From Bacteroidia bacterium (GTDB taxonomy: Bacteria; Bacteroidota; Bacteroidia; Flavobacteriales; Flavobacteriaceae), in contig JAUIFO010000007.1 of NCBI GenBank assembly GCA_030430385.1, forward strand, positions 1 to 64,000: a stretch of 64,000 nt of DNA. The letters run 5' to 3'. Positions 17,895 to 27,138 of the stretch are shown in pieces. The position numbers were made by a program, and so were the translations under genes. The notes beneath the pieces are model-generated. The model was not told the DNA's origin and did not search any database. It was given only the letters and a program-made list of their open reading frames with translations. The stretch's first letter is position 1, and each line of letters starts with the position of its first letter.

Positions 17895-18893
17895 ATGCAA
17901 AAAGTAACAAAAGAGGTTTATCTCAAATGGTATGAAGACATGCTGTTTTGGAGAAAGTTTGAAGACAAACTTGCTGCAGTATACATTCAACAAAAAGTAA
18001 GAGGGTTTCTACACTTATATAATGGTCAAGAAGCTGTATTAGCTGGAGCACTCCACGCAATGGATCTTTCAAAAGATAAAATGATCACTGCTTATAGAAA
18101 TCATGTTCAGCCAATTGGTATGGGAGTTGATCCTAAACGTGTTATGGCTGAGTTATATGGAAAAGCTACAGGAACATCTCAAGGTCTTGGAGGTTCAATG
18201 CATATCTTTTCTAAAGAACATCGTTTTTATGGTGGTCATGGAATCGTAGGTGGTCAAATTCCTCTTGGAGCTGGAATCGCTTTTGGTGATAAATACCATG
18301 GTAGCGATGCAGTGACTTTATGTTGTTTTGGAGATGGTGCCGCACGTCAAGGATCACTTCATGAAACCTTTAATTTAGCCATGCTTTGGAAACTTCCTGT
18401 TGTTTTTGTTTGTGAAAACAATGGCTATGCTATGGGAACTTCAGTTGAACGTACAGCAAATCATACCGAAATTTGGAAGTTAGGACTTGGTTACGAAATG
18501 CCTTGTGGTCCTGTTGATGGTATGAATCCTGTTAAAGTTGCTGAAGCTTTTGATGAGGCTATTGCGAGAGCGAGACGAGGTGATGGACCAACATTCTTAG
18601 AGTTGAAAACGTATCGTTACAGAGGTCATTCGATGTCTGATGCGCAACATTACCGAACTAAAGAAGAGGTTGAGGAATACAAAAAAATCGATCCAATTAC
18701 GCAAGTGAAAGATATTCTATTGGATAAGAACTATGCTACTGAAGATGATATTAAAGTCATTGATAAGCGTGTCAAGGATTTGGTAAAAGAATGTGAGAAA
18801 TTTGCTGAAGAGTCACCATATCCAGACAAGAATGTTATGTACGACGCAGTTTACGAACAAGAAGATTATCCATTTATACAACACAAATTATAA
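17895..18893 (+). CDS. pdhA: Pyruvate dehydrogenase E1 component, alpha subunit
   Basis: E1-alpha binds thiamine diphosphate with E1-beta and decarboxylates pyruvate. The TPP/Mg motif runs from GDG at 146-148 to NN at 175-176 (core GDGAARQGSLHE). The phosphorylation-loop-like segment YRGHSMSDAQHYR is also present. The 332-residue length is typical of the alpha subunit of heterotetrameric E1. pdhC (E2) starts 3 nt after its stop, so the two are one transcription unit. The E1-beta and E3 genes are not in this window. Confidence 0.95.
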   Translation: MQKVTKEVYLKWYEDMLFWRKFEDKLAAVYIQQKVRGFLHLYNGQEAVLAGALHAMDLSKDKMITAYRNHVQPIGMGVDPKRVMAELYGKATGTSQGLGGSMHIFSKEHRFYGGHGIVGGQIPLGAGIAFGDKYHGSDAVTLCCFGDGAARQGSLHETFNLAMLWKLPVVFVCENNGYAMGTSVERTANHTEIWKLGLGYEMPCGPVDGMNPVKVAEAFDEAIARARRGDGPTFLELKTYRYRGHSMSDAQHYRTKEEVEEYKKIDPITQVKDILLDKNYATEDDIKVIDKRVKDLVKECEKFAEESPYPDKNVMYDAVYEQEDYPFIQHKL

Positions 18894-18896
18894 GCT

Positions 18897-20561
18897 ATGG
18901 CTGAAGTGATTAATATGCCACGTTTGAGCGACACTATGGAAGAAGGTACTGTCGCTACTTGGTTGAAAAAGGTTGGAGATAAAATCGAAGAAGGTGATAT
19001 TCTAGCTGAAATTGAAACCGATAAAGCTACAATGGAGTTTGAGTCGTTTCATGAAGGTGTCCTACTTCATATTGGTGTACAGGAAGGTGAAACTACTAAA
19101 GTTGATGAACTACTTGCCATCATAGGTGATGAAGGTGAAGATATATCTGGATTGTTAAACGGCAACGCTTCTAATGTTAAAGCTGAAGATTCTGAAACGT
19201 CTAGCACAGATGAGACGTCTGAATCTGTTGAAGATGAAAACCAGAATGAAGGTAATGAATCTCAAGAACTTCCTGAAGGTGTTACTGTAGTAACTATGCC
19301 TCGTTTAAGCGACACTATGGAAGAAGGCACTGTGGCGTCTTGGTTAAAACAAGTTGGTGATGAGGTTGAGGAAGGTGATATCCTTGCAGAAATTGAAACC
19401 GATAAAGCTACAATGGAGTTTGAATCGTTTCAATCGGGTCATCTATTATACGTTGGTCTAAAAGAAGGTGAATCTGCTAAAGTAGATGCTTTGTTAGCGA
19501 TCATCGGACCTGAAGGAACAGATGTTTCAAATATTGCCAAGAACTTTAAAATCACTGGTGCTAAAGACAATAGTGTTGGTGAGAGCAAACCTGAAGCATC
19601 TAAAAAACCAGTAGAAACCAAAACAGAGGAGCCTAAAGTTGTCACATCGAGTACTTCGACTACACTCAACACAGGCTCTGTCGAGACGTCTTCAACGTCT
19701 TCGTCCTCAGGTAGAATATTCGTTTCGCCTCTTGCTAAAAAAATAGCCGAAGAAAAAGGCATCAATTTGTCTCAAGTTAATGGTAGTGGTGAAAATGGTA
19801 GAATCATAAAACGCGATATTGAAAACTTTACACCTTCAACACAGGCTGCATCTGTTGGTAAATTTGTGCCAACGGGTCAAGAAGATTTCGATGAAGTTCC
19901 AAATTCTAACATGCGTAAAGCCATTGCTAAAAACTTAGCAAAATCTAAATTTACTGCGCCACACTATTACTTAAATGTGGAGTTTGATATGGAAAATGCG
20001 ATTGCCTTTAGAGCGCAATACAATTCGCTTCCAGACACAAAGATTTCATACAACGATATGATTGTCAAAGCTTGTGCATTGGCATTAAAACAACATCCTC
20101 AAGTAAATTCGCAATGGTTTGATGATAGAATGAAATTGAATAACCACGTGCATATTGGCGTAGCGGTTGCTGTTCCTGATGGATTGGTTGTTCCTGTTGT
20201 GAAGTTTGCTAATGAGCAAAGCTTAACACAAATTGGAGCGGCAGTTAAAGAATATGCTGGAAAAGCTAGAAATAAAAAACTGACCTTAGATGAAATGGAA
20301 GGCAGTACGTTTACAATTTCTAACTTAGGTATGTTTGGTATTGAAAGCTTTACATCTATTATCAATCAACCTAATTCTGCAATATTATCTGTTGGTGCTA
20401 TTGTATCCAAACCAGTTGTAAAAGAAGGTAAAGTAGTTCCTGGGAACACTATGAAACTTACAATGGCATGTGACCATAGAACAGTTGATGGTGCTACTGG
20501 TGCGCAATTCCTTCAAACCTTGAAAGGCTATATTGAAAATCCAGTGACGATGCTCGTCTAA
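18897..20561 (+). CDS. pdhC: Pyruvate dehydrogenase E2, dihydrolipoamide acetyltransferase
   Basis: E2 is the core acetyltransferase of the pyruvate dehydrogenase complex. The 554-residue protein has two N-terminal lipoyl domains, with lipoyl lysines Lys43 and Lys170 in identical ETDKATMEFES contexts. A flexible Ser/Thr/Glu-rich linker follows, then a peripheral subunit-binding domain (FVSPLAKKIAEEKGI...GRIIKRDI, about 275-312) and the catalytic domain ending in HRTVDG. The two lipoyl domains are near-duplicates at the DNA level too, suggesting a fairly recent or gene-converted duplication. A 16-bp-stem terminator follows. Confidence 0.95.
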   Translation: MAEVINMPRLSDTMEEGTVATWLKKVGDKIEEGDILAEIETDKATMEFESFHEGVLLHIGVQEGETTKVDELLAIIGDEGEDISGLLNGNASNVKAEDSETSSTDETSESVEDENQNEGNESQELPEGVTVVTMPRLSDTMEEGTVASWLKQVGDEVEEGDILAEIETDKATMEFESFQSGHLLYVGLKEGESAKVDALLAIIGPEGTDVSNIAKNFKITGAKDNSVGESKPEASKKPVETKTEEPKVVTSSTSTTLNTGSVETSSTSSSSGRIFVSPLAKKIAEEKGINLSQVNGSGENGRIIKRDIENFTPSTQAASVGKFVPTGQEDFDEVPNSNMRKAIAKNLAKSKFTAPHYYLNVEFDMENAIAFRAQYNSLPDTKISYNDMIVKACALALKQHPQVNSQWFDDRMKLNNHVHIGVAVAVPDGLVVPVVKFANEQSLTQIGAAVKEYAGKARNKKLTLDEMEGSTFTISNLGMFGIESFTSIINQPNSAILSVGAIVSKPVVKEGKVVPGNTMKLTMACDHRTVDGATGAQFLQTLKGYIENPVTMLV

Positions 20562-20568
20562 AATAAAA

Positions 20569-20595
20569 GTCATTCCGAGCAAAGTCGAGGAATCT
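20569..20595 (+). repeat. Short palindromic repeat, copy 1
   Basis: A 27-nt element of form GTCAT-tc-CGAGC-aa-AGTCGAG-ga-ATCT lies between the pdhC stop and its terminator. ATTCC and GGAAT form the arms. Related copies with different but still complementary arms occur at 34499-34527 and, on the minus strand, at 52895-52921. A diverged possible copy is at 27745-27773. Confidence 0.65.
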
Positions 20596-20604
20596 ATCTT
20601 AATA

Positions 20605-20650
20605 AAAACATCCTGATTTGCGAAATACAAGTCAGGATGTTTTATTTTTA
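20605..20650 (+). terminator. Terminator of pdhA-pdhC
   Basis: A 16-bp stem (20605-20620 with 20628-20643, one G-T pair) contains AAAACATCCTGA and TCAGGATGTTTT and is followed by an A/T-rich tail with five T residues. It ends the pdh operon and separates it from the M28 peptidase gene. Confidence 0.88.
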
Positions 20651-20690
20651 TATAATTTTTACAAAAGATCTTATAAACTTTAAATTCGAT

Positions 20691-21701
20691 ATGATGAAAA
20701 AAATAGCTCTACTAGCATCTGTATTATTGTACTTGTCTTGCGCTTCAAAGCAAACAATTTCAGCGACTAACGAAGAAAATTCAGAGAAAACAGTTGTTAA
20801 TCTTGAAATTACTGAAGATGATATTAGAACGAGTATGACTTATTTGACTTCAGACGAGCTTGAAGGTAGAGCCACAGGAACTGAAGGTATAGAGAAGGCT
20901 GCTGTATTTATAGAGAATTACTTCAAAGCAAATCATATCAAACCTTATTTAGATAGTTATCGCGACCATTTCGAATTTAAAAATAGTAGAAGCAAAACAC
21001 CTGATGAACTTATCAAAGGGTTTAATGTGGTTGGTATGATTGAAGGTAATGATCCGCAATTAAAAGATGAGTTTGTGATTATTGGTGGTCACTATGATCA
21101 TATTGGTTTTGGTAAAGAGGTTGATGGCGATACCATTGCAAATGGAGCTAATGATGATGCGTCTGGAACAATTGCAGCCATGGAAATTGGCAGATATTTC
21201 GCTAAAACAAAACGCAATAAACGAAGTATTTTAATCACCTTGTATTCGGCTGAAGAATTAGGATTGATTGGTTCTACTCATTTGGCAGAACGTCTTAAAA
21301 AAGAAGGATTTAATGCCTACACCATGATCAATTTTGAAATGATTGGTGTGCCTAGAGCTGAAGATCAAGTAATGGCTTATATAAGTGGTTTTGAACGTTC
21401 TAATTTTGCTGAAACATTGAACAAGTATGCAGGAGAAGAAGTTATTGGTTTCTTTCCTAAGGCTAAAGAGTTTCAGTTGTTTTATAGATCGGATAACTTT
21501 CCGTTTTATAAAGAACTCAATATTCCAGCGCAGGCTATTTCAACGTTTGATTTTACAAATTATGACTACTACCATCATGTAGATGATGAGGCCGACAAAA
21601 TGGATTATAAGCATATGGCTTCATTCATAAATAAAATGATTGTAGCATTCGAAGGTATGATGAATGCCTCATCTAAAGAAGTTAAAATGTATGAAGACTA
21701 A
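20691..21701 (+). CDS. M28-family zinc peptidase, lipoprotein
   Basis: This is a predicted periplasmic or surface aminopeptidase of the M28 family. The signal peptide MMKKIALLASVLLYLSC ends in a lipobox (YLSC), so it is probably lipidated. Zinc and catalytic segments are visible as GGHYDHIGFG, NGANDDASG and LYSAEELGLIGS, with a late YYHHVDDE. A reading frame open from 20637 would place 18 extra residues before the signal peptide and overlap the pdhC terminator, so the ATG at 20691 is chosen. Its last 11 bases overlap the following SDR gene, indicating an operon. The peptide substrate is unknown. Confidence 0.9.
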   Translation: MMKKIALLASVLLYLSCASKQTISATNEENSEKTVVNLEITEDDIRTSMTYLTSDELEGRATGTEGIEKAAVFIENYFKANHIKPYLDSYRDHFEFKNSRSKTPDELIKGFNVVGMIEGNDPQLKDEFVIIGGHYDHIGFGKEVDGDTIANGANDDASGTIAAMEIGRYFAKTKRNKRSILITLYSAEELGLIGSTHLAERLKKEGFNAYTMINFEMIGVPRAEDQVMAYISGFERSNFAETLNKYAGEEVIGFFPKAKEFQLFYRSDNFPFYKELNIPAQAISTFDFTNYDYYHHVDDEADKMDYKHMASFINKMIVAFEGMMNASSKEVKMYED

Positions 21702-22377
21702 AAATATCATTATCACTGGAACCAGTCGTGGTATTGGTTTCGAATTGGTGCATTTATTTGCCCAACAAGGTCACAATGTCTTGGCACTATCTAGAAATGC
21801 AAAACCAGTTGCAAATCTTAATTTTGATAACATTAAGTCTTTTGCTTTTGATTTGTGTAAGACGAGTGATTATGAAAAAGTGTCTCAGTTTATTGATGAC
21901 GAATGGTCTCATGTCGATATTTTGATCAATAATGCTGGTTTACTTCTGAATAAGCCTTTTTCTGAAACATCATTTGATGATTTTCAAAAGGTTTACCAAA
22001 CAAACGTTTTTGGCGTATCTGAATTGACAAGAATCGTTCTGCCATTTATGAAGAGTGATGGTCATGTCGTGACAATTAGCTCTATGGGAGGTATTCAAGG
22101 AAGTATGAAATTTCCTGGACTAGCAGCCTATAGCTCTAGCAAAGGTGCTGTGATTACACTTACCGAATTACTTGCTGAAGAATATAAAGATTCTGGTCCG
22201 CAATTTAATGTGCTGGCCTTAGGTGCTGTGCAAACAGAAATGCTTAAAGAAGCGTTTCCAGAGTATCAAGCACCAACAACAGCGAGCGAAATGGCAGCAT
22301 ATATTCTAGAGTTTTCTTTAAATGGCAATAAATATTACAACGGAAAAGTACTTCAGGTTTCTAATTCTACACCATAG
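21691..22377 (+). CDS. SDR-family oxidoreductase
   Basis: This is a classical short-chain dehydrogenase/reductase. The nucleotide-binding TGTSRGIG is at 9-16 and NNAG at 80-83. The catalytic Ser is near 130, with Tyr147 and Lys151 in YSSSK. At 228 residues from this start it is at the short end of the family. The ATG at 21691 overlaps the end of the M28 peptidase gene. A frame open from 21664 would add 9 residues unlike an SDR start. The HAD hydrolase gene begins 2 nt after its stop. The substrate cannot be inferred. Confidence 0.9.
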   Translation: MKTKNIIITGTSRGIGFELVHLFAQQGHNVLALSRNAKPVANLNFDNIKSFAFDLCKTSDYEKVSQFIDDEWSHVDILINNAGLLLNKPFSETSFDDFQKVYQTNVFGVSELTRIVLPFMKSDGHVVTISSMGGIQGSMKFPGLAAYSSSKGAVITLTELLAEEYKDSGPQFNVLALGAVQTEMLKEAFPEYQAPTTASEMAAYILEFSLNGNKYYNGKVLQVSNSTP

Positions 22378-22379
22378 AT

Positions 22380-23021
22380 ATGCCAAACTATAAATGTGTC
22401 ATTTTTGATTGCGATGGTGTGCTTGTTGATAGTGAGCCCATTGGGAATCAGGTTTTAGTTGATATGGCTAATGAACTTGGTGCTAATATTGATCTCAACT
22501 ATGCCTATAAAAATTTTAAAGGTCATAAAATGCAATACTGTGCAGATCAGGTTGAAGCTTTAATTCCGCATGCATTGCCAGATAACTTTGTCTCAGAATA
22601 TCGCAGAAGGAGTTTTGAAGCTTTTAAAGCTAATATCCAAGCAGTAAGTGGTGTTTCAGACTTGTTAAACAATTTGCCTATTCCATTTTGTGTCGCTTCA
22701 AGCGGACCAGAAAATAAGATTCGGTTAAATCTTGAGCTTACTGGATTACTTCCTTTTTTTGAGAAGAATATCTTTAGCTGTTATACCATTCAGAAATGGA
22801 AGCCTAATCCTGCAGTTTTTTTATGGGCTTCTGAAACAATGGGTTTTAAGCCTTCTGAATGTATTGTGATTGAAGATAGCTTAACAGGTGTACAAGCTGC
22901 CAAGAATGGAGGGTTTGATGTGATTGGATATGCTGCCCATGATTATCATAATGAATTACAATCTGAAGCAACTTACGTGTTTGACTCAATGAATACTATT
23001 CAAGAATTCTTGATAGATTAA
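22380..23021 (+). CDS. HAD-superfamily hydrolase (beta-phosphoglucomutase-like)
   Basis: This 213-residue protein has HAD motif I FDCDGVLVDSE, with Asp10 as nucleophile and Asp12 as acid/base. Motif II is a Ser in CVASSGP, followed by a conserved Lys in QKWKPNP and an acidic motif IVIEDSLTGVQAA. The helical cap between motifs I and II is that of the beta-phosphoglucomutase/6-phosphogluconate phosphatase subgroup. It closes a three-gene run with the M28 peptidase and SDR. The likely substrate is a small sugar phosphate, but this is not decided by the sequence. Confidence 0.88.
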   Translation: MPNYKCVIFDCDGVLVDSEPIGNQVLVDMANELGANIDLNYAYKNFKGHKMQYCADQVEALIPHALPDNFVSEYRRRSFEAFKANIQAVSGVSDLLNNLPIPFCVASSGPENKIRLNLELTGLLPFFEKNIFSCYTIQKWKPNPAVFLWASETMGFKPSECIVIEDSLTGVQAAKNGGFDVIGYAAHDYHNELQSEATYVFDSMNTIQEFLID

Positions 23022-23070
23022 CATAGTGATTTTTTTAAGTAATTAGTATCTTTATAAAAAATTGTTTCCT

Positions 23071-26000
23071 TTGAAAATCTATACGCGTAGTAGGAAGTTA
23101 AACCTTGTGTTTCGATGTCTTTTTTGCTTGTGCTTTTACATGAGTAATTCGCAAGTATTCGATCGTGTTGAAGTGGTTTCAGGTTTTGGTGATCTTCAAA
23201 ATAATAATGGTGTTGCTGTGGTAGATTACGACAAAGATTACGACTTAGATATCTTTGTAGTGGCTGTAAAACAGGATCAGAATATTGAGCCTACTTCAGA
23301 AAGCAAACTCTTCAGAAATAATAATGACGGAACGTTTACAGATGTAACCCAAGAAGCTGGTCTAACAAATTTATTTCCAGCAGATAACACCGAATCGTTT
23401 CTGGGCCTTGAAGGATTTAAACATGGTGTCTCTTTTGGGGATTACGACAATGATGGCTATCCAGATGTCTTTTTTACACATTCGTTTAAAGGACAACTTT
23501 TTCATAACGAAGGTGATGGTACTTTTATTGAGGTGACACAAACAGCAGGTTTTGGTAATTTGAATAGTTGTAGGAATACTGGAGCGACTTGGTTTGACTA
23601 TAATAATGATAGCTTTTTAGATTTATATGTTAACGATTGGGACGAATGTGGCAGTAATACCTTATATCTCAATAATGGCGATGGAACTTTTACAGATGTG
23701 TCAATCATTACTGGTATTGAAGCTACCGAAGATTTAGCAAGTTATGTGGCCTTTCCTTTTGATATTAATAACGATAATTGGATGGATCTTATCGTGACTA
23801 ACGACTTTAATGATCCCAATAGCTTGTTTACAAATCAAGGCGGAACGAGTTTTGTTGACCAAGCTGCAATCTACGGGTTGGATAGTATGTTAGATGATAT
23901 GGGAATTACTGTTGGCGATTATAATTTAGATGGAAATCTGGATTTCTTTTTAACAGGAATTGATGAAAATGCTTTGCTGAGAAATGATGGTAATAATTTC
24001 TTTATCGAATCGTCTCAAGAAAATAATATCACTGAAACAGGTTGGTCTTGGGGAACGCGTTTTGCCGACTTTGATAATGATGGAGATGAAGACTTGATCA
24101 TTGCCAATGGTTATGAGTTTGAAGGCAGAAGTACCGAACGTAATGTGTATTACCAAAATAGAATCATGGATGGTGAACAAGGTTTTGACAATAAATCTTC
24201 AACTGTTGGTTTTAACGATTTGACAGTCAGTGTTGAGGTTGCTGATTTTGATTACGACAATGATGGAGATCTCGATATATTTTTAACCAACTCAGATCAA
24301 AATTCATTTTTCTATGAAAATAAATTACTGAATTTTGATGAGCCTGTTACTCAAAATTGGTTCAAAGTTCACTTGCAAGGTACCGAATCTAATAGAGATG
24401 CAATCGGAACCATTCTAACTATTACTACTAGTCTTGGGTCTTTTAAACGGTATTACACAGGTGTCGGATTTATTTCTCAGAGTTTGAAACCTGTTCATTT
24501 TGGCTTAGCAGGTGAAAATTCTATTGAAGAACTTCAAATTGAATGGCCTACTGGATTGATTGAAACTTACCAAAATTTTGATGCTAATACCACAGTACTT
24601 GCTATTGAAGGTCAAGGTGTTGAAACACTAGATATTTCGCCAAGTATTAAAATTTATGGTTGTATCGACCCCAATTCATGTACTTACAATCCTGATGCTA
24701 CATTAAATGATGGAAGCTGTACGTATCTTGAATCTGGTCAAATCTCAGGCAACACTAATTCTGGATTTTTTAAAACCGAAACATATACTTACCCTCTCAC
24801 ATCTGGATCTTCTTCAGTCTGGGAAGTGATTGGAGGCGAAATAATTGAAGGACAAGGCACTGGAAGTGTCAAAGTAAAATGGGGTTTGAACGAACAAGGT
24901 GTCTTAAGTGTTAAAGAAACAAATGGTGTGTGTTTTAGTTTAGACGAAAGCATAACAATCACACTTCATATTAATGATTTACCAGACGATGTTTCTATTG
25001 CTAGAGTTTGGAATGAAGCCTTATTGGAGGCCATCAGAAACGACTTTGCAAGACCTACGGTTCATGCTAGGAATTTGTTTCACTCCAGTGTTGCAATGTA
25101 TGATGCTTGGGCAATTTATGATGATGAAGCAAGACCTTATATGATAGGTAATGTTTTAAATGGTTTTGAAAGTACCTTAGAAGAATTTATTCCAGTCGAA
25201 AGTATTCAAGCTTCAAGAAATAAGGCTATAAGCTATGCGATGTATCGTTTATTAACGTATCGTTTTCAAAATTCACCTAACGTTGAAGAGTCGCAAAGAC
25301 TTTTCGATTTAATTATGGAGCAATCAGGATACAATATTGACAATGCTACATCTACAGTATATGAGTTTGGAGACGCAGCAGCTCTTGGGAACTATATTGC
25401 TGAAACCATTATCGCTTATGGAAATCTTGACGGTTCTAGAGAACTGACTCAATTCGATAATGGCTATTATGAAACCATTAATGTAGCTTTGGCTCCTGCA
25501 GTTCCAACAACAGATTTAATGCAGGACCCAAATCGTTTTCAACCTTTGAGCTTAGATACATATATAGACCAAAGTGGTAATCTAATTCCAGGAACAACCA
25601 TTCCTTTTTTAAGTCCAGAATGGGGCAATGTATGGCCATTTGCTATGACTGAAGATGATAATGTTAGTTACACACGTGATGGTGATACTTACACGGTTTA
25701 CAACGATCCAGGAGCACCTCCATTATTGAGTGATACTGAGAATAATGCTTCAAGTGATGCTTATAAATTTGGCTTCTCACTTGTGTCAATTTGGGGATCA
25801 CATCTAGACCCTAGTGATGGTGTGCTTTGGGATATTTCGCCAGGAGCTTTAGGAAATACCAATATTGATAACTTTCCTACTGAATATGAAAATTACCCTA
25901 GCTTTTATAACCTTATTGAAGGAGGAGATGTTGGTACTGGCCATGCAATGAATCCGATAACTGGAGAAGCATATGAGCCAAATATGGTTCATCGAGGAGA

Positions 26001-27111
26001 TTATGCTAGAGTCCTTGCAGAATTTTGGGCTGATGGTCCAGATTCCGAAACGCCTCCTGGTCATTGGTTCACCATTTTAAATTATGTGAGTGATCACGAA
26101 CAACTTGAAAAACGATTTAAGGGTGAAGGTGAGATTTTAAATGAATTAGAGTGGGATGTGAAATCGTATTTTATTCTTGGTGGTGCGATGCATGATGCTG
26201 CTATTTCAGCATGGAGTGTTAAGGGTTGGTACGATTATGTAAGACCAATTTCTGCCATTAGGCATATGTCACTTTTAGGTCAGAGTACAAATGAAAACCT
26301 AGAGAATTATCATGTTGGAGGAATACCATTACTTGATGGCTATATTGAAGTTGTTGAAGCTGGTGATCCTCTAACAGGATCGAATAACGAACATCTTGGT
26401 AAAATTAAATTGTATACTTGGCGAGGACCAGATTATATTGGTGATGAAGCCACAGATGTTGCTGGAGTGGGATGGATCTTAGCTGAAAATTGGTGGCCTT
26501 ATCAACGTCCAACTTTTGTGACGCCTCCTTTTGCTGGATTTGTCTCTGGTCATTCAACCTACTCAAGAGCAGCTTCTGAAGTATTAACCCGACTAACTGG
26601 TAGTCCGTTTTTTCCAGGAGGTATTGGTGAGTTTGTTGCTAAGCAAAATGAATTTTTAGTGTTTGAGGATGGACCTTCTGAAGATGTAATACTGCAATGG
26701 GCTACATATCGCGATGCTTCAGACCAAACGAGTTTGTCTAGAATTTGGGGAGGCATTCATCCTCCTGCAGATGATATTCCTGGACGACTTATTGGTGAGA
26801 AAGTAGGAAATCAAGCCTTCGATTTTGCAGAACCTTATTTTAGTAGTGAGGTTGAAACTGAGGTTACCGAATCTCAAATCGTGTTTCCAAATCCAGTTAC
26901 GAATTTCCAAGTAACCGTTACAAACACAAACCCATTTGATGAATTTCTGCTTTTTGATATTAGAGGTCGATTAGTGACCATCATCAATACTGAATTTAAT
27001 GAATCAAACAAGCGAACTAAGTTGACCTTTCCACAAACTGCAAAGGGTTTGTATGTTTTGAAAGTGAATGGCAACACTACAATGCTGTTGATTGGAAATG
27101 CTAATCAGTAA
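23071..27111 (+). CDS. Secreted FG-GAP/ASPIC protein fused to a vanadium-haloperoxidase-like domain, T9SS cargo
   Basis: About 1346 residues. In order: a signal peptide; seven FG-GAP/VCBS-type calcium-loop repeats (DYDKDYDLDIF, DYDNDGYPDVF, DYNNDSFLDLY, DINNDNWMDLI and others); an ASPIC/UnbV-like domain ending near PVHFGLAGE...IEWPTGLIETY; a Cys-containing GCIDPNSCTYNPDA...DGSC motif; and a region of about 650 residues like vanadium-dependent haloperoxidases/PAP2 enzymes, with SGHSTYSRAA (His near 1161) and RIWGGIHPPADD (His near 1230). The C-terminus (VFPNPV...KGLYVLKV) is a T9SS type-A sorting domain, so PorU in this window may process it. The start is TTG: 23071 gives an MK-type signal peptide, 23062 is the alternative, and no ATG precedes the signal peptide core. 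Confidence 0.85.
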   Translation: MKIYTRSRKLNLVFRCLFCLCFYMSNSQVFDRVEVVSGFGDLQNNNGVAVVDYDKDYDLDIFVVAVKQDQNIEPTSESKLFRNNNDGTFTDVTQEAGLTNLFPADNTESFLGLEGFKHGVSFGDYDNDGYPDVFFTHSFKGQLFHNEGDGTFIEVTQTAGFGNLNSCRNTGATWFDYNNDSFLDLYVNDWDECGSNTLYLNNGDGTFTDVSIITGIEATEDLASYVAFPFDINNDNWMDLIVTNDFNDPNSLFTNQGGTSFVDQAAIYGLDSMLDDMGITVGDYNLDGNLDFFLTGIDENALLRNDGNNFFIESSQENNITETGWSWGTRFADFDNDGDEDLIIANGYEFEGRSTERNVYYQNRIMDGEQGFDNKSSTVGFNDLTVSVEVADFDYDNDGDLDIFLTNSDQNSFFYENKLLNFDEPVTQNWFKVHLQGTESNRDAIGTILTITTSLGSFKRYYTGVGFISQSLKPVHFGLAGENSIEELQIEWPTGLIETYQNFDANTTVLAIEGQGVETLDISPSIKIYGCIDPNSCTYNPDATLNDGSCTYLESGQISGNTNSGFFKTETYTYPLTSGSSSVWEVIGGEIIEGQGTGSVKVKWGLNEQGVLSVKETNGVCFSLDESITITLHINDLPDDVSIARVWNEALLEAIRNDFARPTVHARNLFHSSVAMYDAWAIYDDEARPYMIGNVLNGFESTLEEFIPVESIQASRNKAISYAMYRLLTYRFQNSPNVEESQRLFDLIMEQSGYNIDNATSTVYEFGDAAALGNYIAETIIAYGNLDGSRELTQFDNGYYETINVALAPAVPTTDLMQDPNRFQPLSLDTYIDQSGNLIPGTTIPFLSPEWGNVWPFAMTEDDNVSYTRDGDTYTVYNDPGAPPLLSDTENNASSDAYKFGFSLVSIWGSHLDPSDGVLWDISPGALGNTNIDNFPTEYENYPSFYNLIEGGDVGTGHAMNPITGEAYEPNMVHRGDYARVLAEFWADGPDSETPPGHWFTILNYVSDHEQLEKRFKGEGEILNELEWDVKSYFILGGAMHDAAISAWSVKGWYDYVRPISAIRHMSLLGQSTNENLENYHVGGIPLLDGYIEVVEAGDPLTGSNNEHLGKIKLYTWRGPDYIGDEATDVAGVGWILAENWWPYQRPTFVTPPFAGFVSGHSTYSRAASEVLTRLTGSPFFPGGIGEFVAKQNEFLVFEDGPSEDVILQWATYRDASDQTSLSRIWGGIHPPADDIPGRLIGEKVGNQAFDFAEPYFSSEVETEVTESQIVFPNPVTNFQVTVTNTNPFDEFLLFDIRGRLVTIINTEFNESNKRTKLTFPQTAKGLYVLKVNGNTTMLLIGNANQ

Positions 27112-27138
27112 TAAAATTAAATACGATCTCATCTGATT

